From: Desulfobacteraceae bacterium
GTDB taxonomy: Bacteria > Desulfobacterota > Desulfobacteria > Desulfobacterales > Desulfococcaceae
Reading direction: 5' to 3'
Assembly: GCA_011390755.1 (NCBI GenBank)
Contig: JAABRU010000014.1
Coordinates: 1 to 61,806, forward strand
Length of the DNA: 61,806 bases
The translations under genes and the position numbers were made by a program. Positions 17,183 through 26,762 of the stretch are shown piece after piece (position 1 is the first letter of the stretch; every line of letters starts with the position of its first letter). The notes under the pieces were generated by a model that was given only the letters and a program-made list of their open reading frames with translations, made no database searches and was not told the origin of the DNA.

Positions 17183-20100
17183 CGCAGCTCCAATCTTGTC
17201 CTGATAAGTTTCATCTTCTTCAGAGCCTTGATAGCCTCATCATGATCCGGGTGCTCCTCTTCACTGTAAGATCCGTTGTTCAGCCCTTTATAAATATCCA
17301 CCCAAAGCTCAAAGGAAACCGGCTGCCCTGAGGTCTCAAAGACGTTATCACCATCAGCGATCACCTTTGTATTGAAGGACTCATAGGCCATCTTGGTTTT
17401 CTGATAAGTATCCACGGCCTTCGGTTCTTCCATGATGCTCTTGCCTTCAGACTGAAGCAACTTATTCAATGCCTGAAGCCGGGTGCTGCGGATGATTTTC
17501 CTCAAGTCGGACTTAATCGTGTCCAGCCTGTCGGAGATATTCTGTTGCATCGGCTGGAGCTTGGATTCACACGCATCAACCTCGTTTTGCAGCAAGGTCA
17601 AAAGCTCATCTTCAGCCGTATCATCGCATTGGGATTGAATCTGACTTTCCAAACCGCCTGAAATCATCCCGTTATATTTCTGGATCTCAGACTTGATCCC
17701 GGTGAGGTCTGATAGGATTTCCTGTGGTGCATCCTTGGTAAATTCCGAAAGCTGCGTCCATACACTATCGGTAGCATCAAATGTATGAATGACCGATTCC
17801 CAGCGGGTTCTCAAGGCAACAAACCGTGTATAGAAGCTGTCTGTCATATCCGGCGAGACAAGATCACCCAAAGCGGACAAGCGTTCCCAGGCTGACTCGT
17901 ATTTGGAATCCACAAGATACTGATCGATGAGCAAGGTATAGCTACCGGCCTTAATGGTTGCCATGCGCGTCATGGACGGAGAACCGACACCCTTTAAAGC
18001 GTTTTCCAGCTCATTCTGAATAGCCTTGAGCGGCAGTGTCAGTGGAACGATCGGGAATGGCTTTCCGGAAACAAGCTTCAATTCGTTGCTGTCCTTAATG
18101 ATCCGGTTGATCTCAGACAGCAGCTCCTCGCGCTTGGATAGGAAGTATTTTTTGAGCCAGCTCAGGAAGGAGACTTTCTGCCAGAGCGACAGGGAATTAT
18201 ATTTCCGTTCAAACTGACCGATCTGGGCCGCCACGCACTCGAACTCCACATTCTTACTGCCGATATCCAGCGGGCAGACTTTCACGATGAGGTTCTCGAT
18301 TTGCAGGATCTGTGCGACCAGATCCGTAAACGCATCCTCCTGAAGTGAATTTATAGAAGGTGCCGTGAGGATATTGAAATCAATCGCTTTGATTTTCTTT
18401 TCGGCATCCTCGAGTTTCAGGCTGGCATCGGGATATGAGGCATTCCAGAGAATGCCTGCCTGAGTCGGGAAAAGTCCTTCACAGTTTTTGATCGCTTCCT
18501 TACATTCGTTCTTCAGCCACTTGGAAGCGGCTTCCCGTCGGATTTCCAGCTGATTCTGATCAATCGCCCGGAAAAGCTCTCCACTGGTCTGGCGGACGGC
18601 ACCCAGCCCAATCAGAAGTTCAAGAATCTGCTCCATCTGCTGAACCGACTTGAATTCGGTTTCAGGCACGATAAAGAAGAAATTTTTGGCCAGTTTATTC
18701 GCTGCGGTCTGTGTTTTCAGTTCGCGCAGAATTGAAAAGAAACAACGGGGAACTCTCGGGTTGTGATCCGGGGTTAATATCTCCAGCAGATATCCATAGC
18801 TCCATGCGGTTGGCGGATTGGTATTCTTTTTGGCGGCCTGCTTGCAGTTTTCAAACTCCACATCACTCAACGGACCGCCATGGTTTTCATGAGCGGCATC
18901 CAGAGAATTTTTTGTGGCAAGCATATAGCGGTAGCCTTTGGCAAAATCGGCCACCGGTATGCCTTTCGCCTTACTCCAGATCGGTGCGATCAGGTAACCG
19001 TCCTGCCTGATTTTGTTGGACCAGTTTCTGGCTTTGGAAACCCATTCATCCTGATAGGATTTCAGCAGACCATTGGCGACCTTGCTGAGCCTTGCATCCT
19101 GTGGTTCAAAAACGGAGTTCCGGGCAGAATACTTGATTAGAAAATCCTCTTCCTGAACCACCAGTCGTGAAGTCAGAACACATCGCTTCAGAATCGGGTA
19201 TTTATCGAGTTGCTCCTCAAAAGCGGCATAATCTGCGGATGCGGGGAACAGCACAATAATCGGATGCACTCGCTCGGTGCCGAGATATGTGCTCAGCTTT
19301 CTGATGGTCTCATCAGAATCGAGACAATAGACGATTGTCAGTTTACCGTCCGGTGTTACCCGGAATCCATCCACAGATGGGGATGTGAATCGTGAAGAGA
19401 ACACCTGATGAGGAATACCGGACAATGCCTGCACGGTAGCTGCGTTCTCTAATGACTCATCCAACAGCTTTGCCAAACCAAGGCATGTCGCAACAGTCCG
19501 TTTATTTTTAGAAGCGGATACCTCTTTTACATAATCCTCAAGCTTCTGCTCAAAGCGGCCGTCCTTGAAGAACCGGACACTTTCCGTATTCGCATTGAGC
19601 AATTTATTGAATTCCTTCCACAGGCGGAATGCCATTCCGATAAAGCGGCTATCTTCCACCCTGTAATCGGGGCTCAGGAAGATCCTGTGCAGCGCTTCTG
19701 CGGCAAACTCAATTCCATCCCTCGGGTAAAGAGCCGTCAGCTGCTCGCCCCATTGCTCAAGGTCGGTGTAGATGACAATTTCCGAAGAGTCGTTGCTTCC
19801 CGCCGTGACCGAAAAGGCTTTCAACGCTTCCAGCAATCCAACCACGGACAATTGGCATGTGGAGGTAAAGTAGGTGTCTGATTTGCCTTCAACCGGCTTG
19901 AAGCCGTATTCAGGCCGGATGAGTTCACTGGCAAGCGTTGACGCATCGATATGCACCATGCAAAGCGTTGCAAATGTCTTTCCGCGTCCGGCGATTTCAT
20001 GCGCAAGCAGGGTTTCGGCAACAGCCGGGGAGATGTTGGCAGATGATGTTCCACCCACGCCCACGGGGAGCTGGCCGTAAACAATACGCTCCACGGTTTC

Positions 20101-21243
20101 CTGAGGCACATCCTTAATCTTGCCGATCAAGGGCATGGCGGCATTATCATTGAAAATGTTGCCGGCCCGGGCATCGGTTTTGGCAAAATCACGAATCAAT
20201 GCCCACGAATTGATATCTTCGTTTCGCTCTTTGTGTCTGGCATAGGTCTCATGCACCGATGACATAATGACGTTCAGCCAGCCAAAGTTTCTGTTGGCGG
20301 AGAGGAAGGCCGCCTCCAGCGTACCCGCCGGATATTCCACCGACTCCGGATCAGCCAGCGACTCTTTGATATGATTCACATACCGGCTAACATCGGTGAC
20401 CTGATTCGGTTCGATTGTTACACTGCTGGCGCGACGCAAGTTCGGACCGATCTGAATCTGGTCCCTCATACCCATGGAGCAGAGCAGCAGGAAATTCACA
20501 TAGGGGTGCCGGCTGCGCCAGTTTTCGTGCTTGATAACCTCGGAGACCATCAGCAGGTATTCATCATCAATACTGGACGGGCTGTCATCACGAAGGCCCC
20601 GCTTCAGATCACCGGGGGTTTCCACTTCGTCAACGATTATCCAGAGATGTTTGATCCCTTTAGGTTTGAGGATTTCCATTGCGGCATCGAGCCTTGCGGA
20701 ATAATCCAGCTCTTCGTTTTTCACGCAGGAGGTCAGCTGATCAAGCGGAATCCCCTTGGCATGAAGGGCATTGGTGATGTCTGTATAGAGCGATTTTACG
20801 CCTCCGGATTTCACATCGCATTCGAGCGTCTGGCGAAGGGATTCAACGGTGAGTCGGGCAACCCATGTGGGTGCATCAAGCTCATCATCACATACAGAGC
20901 TGTAGCGTATGTACACAGGCAGGACACCATCGGACAGCGCCGGTTCAAGCACCCGTGCCTTTTTATCTTTTCGGTTATAGGGAGCGACCACATATTCGTG
21001 TTCATTCAAGAGCCACTCATCAATCTGTCCGGTGGCCTCTCCAATCAGTTCATAGCCGAGACGGGTCTTACCAAGACCCCAGTCTCCGAATGCCACGAAA
21101 AATCCCGCAATATCGTGAGTCTGACCATCCCAGAACGAACGCCGGAATTGGTGCAGAGCGTTAAATACCTGATTTTGTCCAACCATGCAGAAGCTGGGTG
21201 GATAAAGCGCGACTCCTTTTGCTGCCCAAGGTTTCATTATCAT
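17179..21243 (-). CDS. 1354-aa P-loop ATPase
   Basis: This very large protein has a single recognisable NTPase module at its N-terminus, with Walker A GDWGLGKT (53-60) and Walker B LWIIVDEVE (200-208). More than 1000 residues of mainly helical sequence with no motif I know follow. The size and architecture recall BrxC/PglY-type ATPases of BREX and Pgl, but the Walker A surroundings differ from the BrxC pattern I know. I set the start at the ATG at 21243, 8 bases beyond a GGAGG site, and not at an earlier in-frame ATG inside the upstream gene. The stop overlaps the next gene (ATGA). It is likely the core motor or scaffold of the system. Confidence 0.85.
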   Translation of the reverse strand: MIMKPWAAKGVALYPPSFCMVGQNQVFNALHQFRRSFWDGQTHDIAGFFVAFGDWGLGKTRLGYELIGEATGQIDEWLLNEHEYVVAPYNRKDKKARVLEPALSDGVLPVYIRYSSVCDDELDAPTWVARLTVESLRQTLECDVKSGGVKSLYTDITNALHAKGIPLDQLTSCVKNEELDYSARLDAAMEILKPKGIKHLWIIVDEVETPGDLKRGLRDDSPSSIDDEYLLMVSEVIKHENWRSRHPYVNFLLLCSMGMRDQIQIGPNLRRASSVTIEPNQVTDVSRYVNHIKESLADPESVEYPAGTLEAAFLSANRNFGWLNVIMSSVHETYARHKERNEDINSWALIRDFAKTDARAGNIFNDNAAMPLIGKIKDVPQETVERIVYGQLPVGVGGTSSANISPAVAETLLAHEIAGRGKTFATLCMVHIDASTLASELIRPEYGFKPVEGKSDTYFTSTCQLSVVGLLEALKAFSVTAGSNDSSEIVIYTDLEQWGEQLTALYPRDGIEFAAEALHRIFLSPDYRVEDSRFIGMAFRLWKEFNKLLNANTESVRFFKDGRFEQKLEDYVKEVSASKNKRTVATCLGLAKLLDESLENAATVQALSGIPHQVFSSRFTSPSVDGFRVTPDGKLTIVYCLDSDETIRKLSTYLGTERVHPIIVLFPASADYAAFEEQLDKYPILKRCVLTSRLVVQEEDFLIKYSARNSVFEPQDARLSKVANGLLKSYQDEWVSKARNWSNKIRQDGYLIAPIWSKAKGIPVADFAKGYRYMLATKNSLDAAHENHGGPLSDVEFENCKQAAKKNTNPPTAWSYGYLLEILTPDHNPRVPRCFFSILRELKTQTAANKLAKNFFFIVPETEFKSVQQMEQILELLIGLGAVRQTSGELFRAIDQNQLEIRREAASKWLKNECKEAIKNCEGLFPTQAGILWNASYPDASLKLEDAEKKIKAIDFNILTAPSINSLQEDAFTDLVAQILQIENLIVKVCPLDIGSKNVEFECVAAQIGQFERKYNSLSLWQKVSFLSWLKKYFLSKREELLSEINRIIKDSNELKLVSGKPFPIVPLTLPLKAIQNELENALKGVGSPSMTRMATIKAGSYTLLIDQYLVDSKYESAWERLSALGDLVSPDMTDSFYTRFVALRTRWESVIHTFDATDSVWTQLSEFTKDAPQEILSDLTGIKSEIQKYNGMISGGLESQIQSQCDDTAEDELLTLLQNEVDACESKLQPMQQNISDRLDTIKSDLRKIIRSTRLQALNKLLQSEGKSIMEEPKAVDTYQKTKMAYESFNTKVIADGDNVFETSGQPVSFELWVDIYKGLNNGSYSEEEHPDHDEAIKALKKMKLIRTRLELR

Positions 21244-21244
21244 T

Positions 21245-22411
21245 TTACTGTTCCTCCGCGAGGTTGTTATTCGTTTTAATTCCGATAACCGTCCCTCTTG
21301 CGGACGGTGTAAATCCAATTTTCAGGCGACGGCAGTTACTGTCACCGAACAAGCCGCGTCCCATACGGGGCTGGCCAGTGTGATAGGCTTCAATGACCAG
21401 ACGGTCGTCATACATGGCTTCACGGGCAAACTGGTCCAGAGCCTCTTCCCGCTCTTCAGCCGGGGTCTGGCAAAGCTCGCCAAACTTGTCCGCAAGGGTG
21501 CTGGCGATAGCGTATCCTTCGCCGTCCATGGTTTGCCGTAAAGCATCAAGAAAGAGTTCGTCCTTTGACTTGCCTTGACCACCGGAAGCCGAAACGCCGA
21601 ACGATTCAAGGACATCGTGACCGAGCATCCGGCCAGAGTGATCCGTATCAACGACCCAGCCATTGCCTTCGTCACTGAAAATTCCGATATAGAAGAGCAG
21701 CCCGAAACTCTTTTTAATGGCAGAGGAGATATCCTTAACGGAGGGCTGGTCGACACGTATGCCGCACCATTCAATGGGCAGACTCATGCCGTGTTCCGAC
21801 AGTTCGGCAATCCATAAGGGGCCCAATGCCAATTCCGCATGTTCGGAGAGCAGAGCATTGAACTGCTGGCAGTCCTTGGCGGTAATGTCCAGTCTGACTT
21901 GTTCCGGCCCTATAAATGACATCTGGCTCTTGGGAAATTTGTTGAACACGTCCACCTGCAGCAGCCAGCCCTTGAGCATCAGCCCAATCAGCAGTCGTGT
22001 TCTCGGCTCCCGGAGCAGAAGATTTCTGGCGAGCAAATGAAGCCAATCATCGGACTCAGCGCTATTCTTGTAAGTTTTGCCCAGCTCCAGGCCTGCTTCG
22101 GAAACCACAAAACCGTGGTCTGTTTTCCGGATAAGGTCGAGCCCGTTTACACACAGTCTCTGTCCAAAACGCGTAAAGCCCATGGCGTTGACAATACCAT
22201 CCGTTCCATGTCCCCGTGGTTTACCATCTTTCTTGAAGGTCAGGGTCGGTGTGATATCAAACAGCTCCTGCTCGATCTCCTGTCGTGTATAAACACGGCC
22301 TTCTTCCGCCCGGGCAAGAGCCTCCGGGTATTCCTGATACCTTGTCGGGTCACTCCACAGAAATAGTTTTGGTAATGCTACCTTCGAGGAGGTGTCTTTT
22401 ATCTGACTCAT
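21245..22411 (-). CDS. 388-aa island protein of unknown family
   Basis: I do not recognise the family. There is no transmembrane segment and no nucleotide-binding motif. The N-terminus has a helical segment that might act as a winged helix (RVYTRQEIEQELFDITPTL), followed by GITRFGQ-like turns (GFTRFGQRLCVNGLDLIRKT). Its ATG overlaps the stop of the 415-aa gene (ATGA). Its stop lies two bases from the ATG of the giant ATPase. Gene coupling argues for a stoichiometric partner of the ATPase. Confidence 0.6.
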   Translation of the reverse strand: MSQIKDTSSKVALPKLFLWSDPTRYQEYPEALARAEEGRVYTRQEIEQELFDITPTLTFKKDGKPRGHGTDGIVNAMGFTRFGQRLCVNGLDLIRKTDHGFVVSEAGLELGKTYKNSAESDDWLHLLARNLLLREPRTRLLIGLMLKGWLLQVDVFNKFPKSQMSFIGPEQVRLDITAKDCQQFNALLSEHAELALGPLWIAELSEHGMSLPIEWCGIRVDQPSVKDISSAIKKSFGLLFYIGIFSDEGNGWVVDTDHSGRMLGHDVLESFGVSASGGQGKSKDELFLDALRQTMDGEGYAIASTLADKFGELCQTPAEEREEALDQFAREAMYDDRLVIEAYHTGQPRMGRGLFGDSNCRRLKIGFTPSARGTVIGIKTNNNLAEEQ

Positions 22412-23655
22412 GTATTCACCTCCTGCGGTTGATTTTTTTGTAAATGTTTTCTGACCGCTTCAATCATGCGGTCCTGCAAAGACTTGCCGGGACGAAACAC
22501 GGAACGAAGCCGTCCTGCCATCAGGGTGGACTGGAAATCTTCATGAAGAACGAGGTTGTCATCGGCCTGATCCAGAATGTCCAGAGCCAGCAGGTTCTCC
22601 ATCATATTTTCGACCTGACTCTCCTCCAGCGGTCTGGCGGCAAAACACTCCTGGCATTGAACCAGCAGCGGCAGCCAGTCTTTCAGTAATCCCATTTTCC
22701 GGGTTTCATAAAACAGCGCCACACCGGACAACCCGGCTCCGGGTTGCAGAACCAGTTCAAAGCTCGGTGAAGAAGCGGTCTTTGCCCGGTAATGATTAAT
22801 CGCCAGTTGGGTCACTGCCTTGTAAAATGGCTGTTCAATCAGGGCATCCTGCAAAGCATTCCGGGCAGTCTCGGCTGTCCCCATGTCACCTATCGGTTTT
22901 CCATGTTTATCAAAGAGCGCAATACCGCTTTGAATTTCCGATCGGCTGACATTCCATGGTGCCGGAACCAGATTCATGAACCGGGCATTGCCGTCAGCAT
23001 CCACCAGGGGAAGGATCGGCAGGAGTGCCGGGGTGCGTCCGGGGGCTTTGCACGGCTCCGGCATGGCATAAGGTACAAAGCGCTTCAAAACAAAATCAAA
23101 GAGGTCCTGCGGCCGGGCTGTTCTGCCAAGAAGCAATTGGTTCCAATCACTTAAAGAGTTAGACGTTAGAAGTGAGGTGCTGGAAATTTTGCGTTTTCGA
23201 TATTGATCGAACTTTTGGCTTATTTCTGCTGAGGTACCATCAACAAGTCGATATCCACTAATTTCAATTTTATCTAAGATTCGGTTTAGGGATGAGAGGA
23301 ACGGCAGCAGCTCACTGCCGGACCATTTTTCAAGCTCATCATACAGCCCCTGCTTAGCGGCGGAAGCGACGCCTTCGGCAAGGATGGAAATCAAGTAGTC
23401 TCGATATTCCGGGACCTGAAACAATGCGATGCGCACAGCTTTTTCCGACTCTTCCCGGAGCAGGCTCCAGAATTCGGGTGAAAGGCTCCAGATATCAGTG
23501 GTTGATGTATGCAGAATTCCTGCGTTTTCGAAGGTTTTAATCCAATCCTGAGCACCGACTATACCACTCAGTTCAAAACGGGCAATCTCGCCCCACAAGA
23601 TGAAATGATTGACCAAACACATAGCAGTGTTTAGATTTGATGACCATTTTTTCAT
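22408..23655 (-). CDS. 415-aa island protein of unknown family
   Basis: I do not recognise this mostly helical protein. It has no P-loop and no conserved Cys or His clusters. Overlapping codons join it to the TOPRIM gene before it and the 388-aa gene after it. The N-terminal 75 residues (ILWGEIARFELSGIVGAQDW, WIKTFENAGILHTS) look like a small helix-turn-helix bundle. The pair of 415-aa and 388-aa proteins ahead of a giant ATPase may be diagnostic for this system. Confidence 0.55.
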   Translation of the reverse strand: MKKWSSNLNTAMCLVNHFILWGEIARFELSGIVGAQDWIKTFENAGILHTSTTDIWSLSPEFWSLLREESEKAVRIALFQVPEYRDYLISILAEGVASAAKQGLYDELEKWSGSELLPFLSSLNRILDKIEISGYRLVDGTSAEISQKFDQYRKRKISSTSLLTSNSLSDWNQLLLGRTARPQDLFDFVLKRFVPYAMPEPCKAPGRTPALLPILPLVDADGNARFMNLVPAPWNVSRSEIQSGIALFDKHGKPIGDMGTAETARNALQDALIEQPFYKAVTQLAINHYRAKTASSPSFELVLQPGAGLSGVALFYETRKMGLLKDWLPLLVQCQECFAARPLEESQVENMMENLLALDILDQADDNLVLHEDFQSTLMAGRLRSVFRPGKSLQDRMIEAVRKHLQKNQPQEVNT

Positions 23656-24485
23656 AAGTTGCTGATCACTTCCCTCAACTCACCCCATTCCGGCAACCAG
23701 GTTGAAATATCATCGGTTGTTTTCTGAATCCCTGAGAGCACTTTTTCTCTAAATACCCATACCCCTTTGAACCCGTTATCAACAAACCATTGGTTCATGC
23801 TCCAAAACAAATCTTTTCCCGCAAAAGCATGAAGATAGTGTTGATTGCGTATACCTTCATTTGCGCATTCAGGTAAAAATTTCTCAAAAGAACTGTTTAC
23901 ATTTTCCAAAGAAACCAATTGACTCTCTTGATGTTGTTCAATGAGCCTCTGGATTCCTTGTGTACAGGATTCTTGATCCAACGTATCAGGGAAAGGATGT
24001 TTTTCTTTCCCTCGTTTAGGACCAAAAGCCGATGGGACATCCTTAAAACGGGTTCGGTTGGCGCTCAAAGCCGTCCTTGCCGCCTGATAAATGGAAATGT
24101 TTTCTTTAGCCAATTCGAGTTCAGTTTTATATTGATGGATGTCTGGTAAGTTTTCACCCAAGGCTCTCTCAACAACAATCGGATCAATAAGATAGTTTTC
24201 AATCTCTTTGCGTTCCCATCGCCATCCGAAATGAATTGACCCGTCGCTTGTTTTCCACTCTTTGGGATGGTCGGACGGAATTACCCAATCTTTCAGAAAA
24301 TCACCATCCAGAATTCCGTAAACGCAGTTCTGGCCAAAAGCTTCCCGCCGGGCAATAATCTTAGCCCCCATGCCATATTTCCCTCCAAGGGGTTTTATCT
24401 CACATATTCCTGATAGAAGCTTACTGAGCACACGAACATCAGGACTATTGTTTCCGCCTTCGCATAAAAGTTGGGCTACAGGCAT
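23652..24485 (-). CDS. DUF4435-type TOPRIM nuclease, AriB-like
   Basis: This 277-residue protein has a TOPRIM core: the acidic Glu in LLCEGGNNSPD (E9), the DGD motif in GILDGDF (59-61), and a WERKEIENYLIDP stretch (89-101) typical of DUF4435 proteins. In the PARIS defence system the DUF4435 protein AriB is released from the AAA ATPase AriA by phage proteins and cuts host tRNA. Here the gene follows an AAA ATPase gene with a 10-base overlap, the same two-gene arrangement. Whether it acts on tRNA, DNA or nothing is unknown. Confidence 0.85.
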   Translation of the reverse strand: MPVAQLLCEGGNNSPDVRVLSKLLSGICEIKPLGGKYGMGAKIIARREAFGQNCVYGILDGDFLKDWVIPSDHPKEWKTSDGSIHFGWRWERKEIENYLIDPIVVERALGENLPDIHQYKTELELAKENISIYQAARTALSANRTRFKDVPSAFGPKRGKEKHPFPDTLDQESCTQGIQRLIEQHQESQLVSLENVNSSFEKFLPECANEGIRNQHYLHAFAGKDLFWSMNQWFVDNGFKGVWVFREKVLSGIQKTTDDISTWLPEWGELREVISNL

Positions 24486-25570
24486 AGTTTACCTCCTTCA
24501 ATGCGATGAACCTCCTCGGGGCTGACAATTGATGTTATGGATTCCGAATGGGTTGTCATAATGAACTGGCAGTCTTTACCAAGGACTGGCAGAGCATTTA
24601 AAAGGGATTGCGCCAAAGGTGGATGCAAATTAAGATCAATCTCGTCTATCAATACGATGCTGTTTCTGATCTGCATTCTAACGAACTCAAACAGCATTGG
24701 AAATATTGACTGTTCACCTGCCGACATTTCTTCAATATCGTATGTTTTATTCCCATCCGATAATGTGAAAAAATAATCTTCAGGAGCAGGTACCCCTCCT
24801 TTATGCATGGCTTCAAGTCCTCTGAAGGATCTTCCGGGAAAGACTTTCTTATAGCTGTTCTCCAGTTCCAGCAGCCAGTCTTTACCGCCGTCCTCACCTG
24901 CCATCTGATTCAGCTTCCAGCCATTCAAATATCTTCGTAGTCGGGCAACACCAACACCATAGGGTACTCTTCCAATTGAAATACTTCCTTCATCTCCGCC
25001 GACAGGAGGCGACGCAAGGTTGCGAAACTGATCAAACCAGAAAAAGCCCGGTAATCTGTCAAAATAGTCCCGAGCCCATGGTGATGTGCGGATTAATTGC
25101 GTCGCATAAAAGCGCCCCTTTAATTGAAATAAGTTTGCTCTGGATGACTTGCCATTTTCATCAAAAGCTTCACACCATTCTCCACGAAGCCGGAGTTTCA
25201 ATTTTTTATTTTCCCCAGGCAAGGTTTTGCTTTTAGGTTTTTTTAATTCAAGCCATTTTTTTGCAATCTCTGTCGTTGCTCTTATCTCTTCATCTGTAAA
25301 CTGGATATCAAGTTCAATGAGTGGCGTTCCCCATTTCTCATATCTGTCAGGGAGCCATCCCAGCCAGTCAAATTCAGATACATTTCTGATCTTTCCGGAA
25401 CACATGGCAAGGCAGAGTGCAATCGCCTGTAAAGCGGTTGTTTTCCCAGTTCCGTTATCACCCAGTATGAGAAATTGATCGGAAATATCTTCTGTGAGCT
25501 TGTTGGTGAAGTTAATTTCTATATTGGTAAAGCGCTTGAAATTTTCAATACGTAGTTTGCTGACTTTCAT
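24476..25570 (-). CDS. AAA ATPase of AriA/OLD-like SMC family
   Basis: This 364-residue ATPase has Walker A GDNGTGKT (37-44), an ABC-like signature (EEMSAGEQSIFPM) and Walker B IVLIDEIDLNLHPP, with the conserved His before the C-terminal strand (FIMTTHSES). This is the AAA_15/AAA_21 type found in OLD, RloA and AriA proteins. Unlike OLD there is no fused TOPRIM; that domain is the next gene. It could sense phage proteins and hold the TOPRIM effector, as AriA does. Start and stop both overlap neighbouring genes. Confidence 0.9.
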   Translation of the reverse strand: MKVSKLRIENFKRFTNIEINFTNKLTEDISDQFLILGDNGTGKTTALQAIALCLAMCSGKIRNVSEFDWLGWLPDRYEKWGTPLIELDIQFTDEEIRATTEIAKKWLELKKPKSKTLPGENKKLKLRLRGEWCEAFDENGKSSRANLFQLKGRFYATQLIRTSPWARDYFDRLPGFFWFDQFRNLASPPVGGDEGSISIGRVPYGVGVARLRRYLNGWKLNQMAGEDGGKDWLLELENSYKKVFPGRSFRGLEAMHKGGVPAPEDYFFTLSDGNKTYDIEEMSAGEQSIFPMLFEFVRMQIRNSIVLIDEIDLNLHPPLAQSLLNALPVLGKDCQFIMTTHSESITSIVSPEEVHRIEGGKLCL

Positions 25571-26760
25571 CTTTTTTCCTCCAGATACGCTTCGATCAAT
25601 TTGCGTTCTTTCTCAATTTCCAGCTTTAATTGTTCCTCGCTTGGCAGATAGAGCATATATTTTGACGCAAAAATCTGTTTCCGCTCGCTCAACACAGAAT
25701 ATTTTGCAACGGTTTCATTTTTCTTTGTGCAGAGAACCAGTCCAATGGTCGGATTGTCATCATCCGCTGTATACAGGTCATCGAACATGCGAACATATCC
25801 GTCCATCTGCCCTACGTCCTTATATGACAACTCGCCCACTTTAAGATCAATCAGTAGATAGCATTTGATAATGCAGTTATAGAAAACCAGGTCAACATAA
25901 AGGTCTGTGTCATCAAAGCGTAGCCGTTTCTGTCTGGCGACAAAAGCAAACCCCTTTCCCAATTCCAGAAGGAATTGCTGTAAATGGGTGATGATGGCCT
26001 GCTCCATTTTCGTTTCGCGGAGGCTGGGAGAATCCGGCAATCCGAGAAACTCCAGCACATAGGGAGATTTGAGCATAGCTTCAGCAGGATATGGCTTTCC
26101 CGGAAGTCTTTCTCTATCCATCGCAATCAGTCCAGCTTCCCCCCGATTTGCCAAAATTCTTTCATAGTAAGAGGAATGAATCTGCCGCTCCAACTGCGTT
26201 TTATTCCAGCCGCACTCAATGGCTTCCTGCTCGTAGAAACAGCGGGCTTTTTCGTTTTTGACGCGCATCAGGGCACGGTAGTGGGACCATGAGAGTTGGG
26301 GGGAGAAGCCTGATCTCAATTCGTATCCAGAGAGTGGCCCTTTCTGGTTGGCCACCAATTCTCCACCCGCCGGGTGGAGTTTTTCGTCTTTTGCAGATTC
26401 GCTACCCAACGGGTAGCTTTTCTGTTCTTCCGGCAATTGGCTACCCGACGGGTAGCCAATTGAATCCAGCCGCTGTGGATAAGTTTGATAAAACTGTCTG
26501 AAATTCTTGATGTTGGCAATTGAGAAGCCTTTTCCATAGCGTTCAGTTAACCTTTTCGACAAATCCTCTACGACCTGTTTCCCGTATTCCGCCCGTTCCT
26601 CTCCCTTCTGCAATTCTTCGACAATCTCCCGCCCGATTAACCAATAGGCCACAACCATGTTGCTATTGACCGCACGAACCACATTGGATCGGGCTTCTTC
26701 AAGGATGATGACAATCCGGTCGAAAAGAGAGCTTATTTTTTCAGGTGTGTTTTCTTTCAT
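25567..26760 (-). CDS. DUF1016 (YhcG) PD-(D/E)xK nuclease
   Basis: This 397-residue protein has an N-terminal DUF1016 helical domain (about residues 5-110, with VAYWLIGREIVEELQKG and GKGFSIANIKNFRQFY). A repeat-rich linker follows, then a C-terminal nuclease domain with YVDLVFYN and a D-L-K catalytic strand (LLIDLKVGE). YhcG proteins are often linked to type I restriction loci. I chose the ATG at 26760, following GGAGGAG, because it sits just outside hsdS. The linker (about residues 115-165) is coded by three palindromic GC-rich units (see separate entry). It is a candidate effector nuclease in a locus without HsdR. Confidence 0.88.
   Translation of the reverse strand: MKENTPEKISSLFDRIVIILEEARSNVVRAVNSNMVVAYWLIGREIVEELQKGEERAEYGKQVVEDLSKRLTERYGKGFSIANIKNFRQFYQTYPQRLDSIGYPSGSQLPEEQKSYPLGSESAKDEKLHPAGGELVANQKGPLSGYELRSGFSPQLSWSHYRALMRVKNEKARCFYEQEAIECGWNKTQLERQIHSSYYERILANRGEAGLIAMDRERLPGKPYPAEAMLKSPYVLEFLGLPDSPSLRETKMEQAIITHLQQFLLELGKGFAFVARQKRLRFDDTDLYVDLVFYNCIIKCYLLIDLKVGELSYKDVGQMDGYVRMFDDLYTADDDNPTIGLVLCTKKNETVAKYSVLSERKQIFASKYMLYLPSEEQLKLEIEKERKLIEAYLEEKR
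26345..26465. repeat. Three palindromes inside the DUF1016 coding sequence
   Basis: Three short palindromes of related sequence lie within the coding sequence: CCACCCGCCGGGTGG, CTACCCAACGGGTAG and GGCTACCCGACGGGTAGCC. They are spaced about 50 bases apart and code for the YPSG, YPLG and HPAGG turns of the linker between the two domains. They keep the reading frame. This is comparable to palindromic elements that insert in coding sequence, and the linker tolerates them. Confidence 0.8.
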
Positions 26761-26762
26761 TT

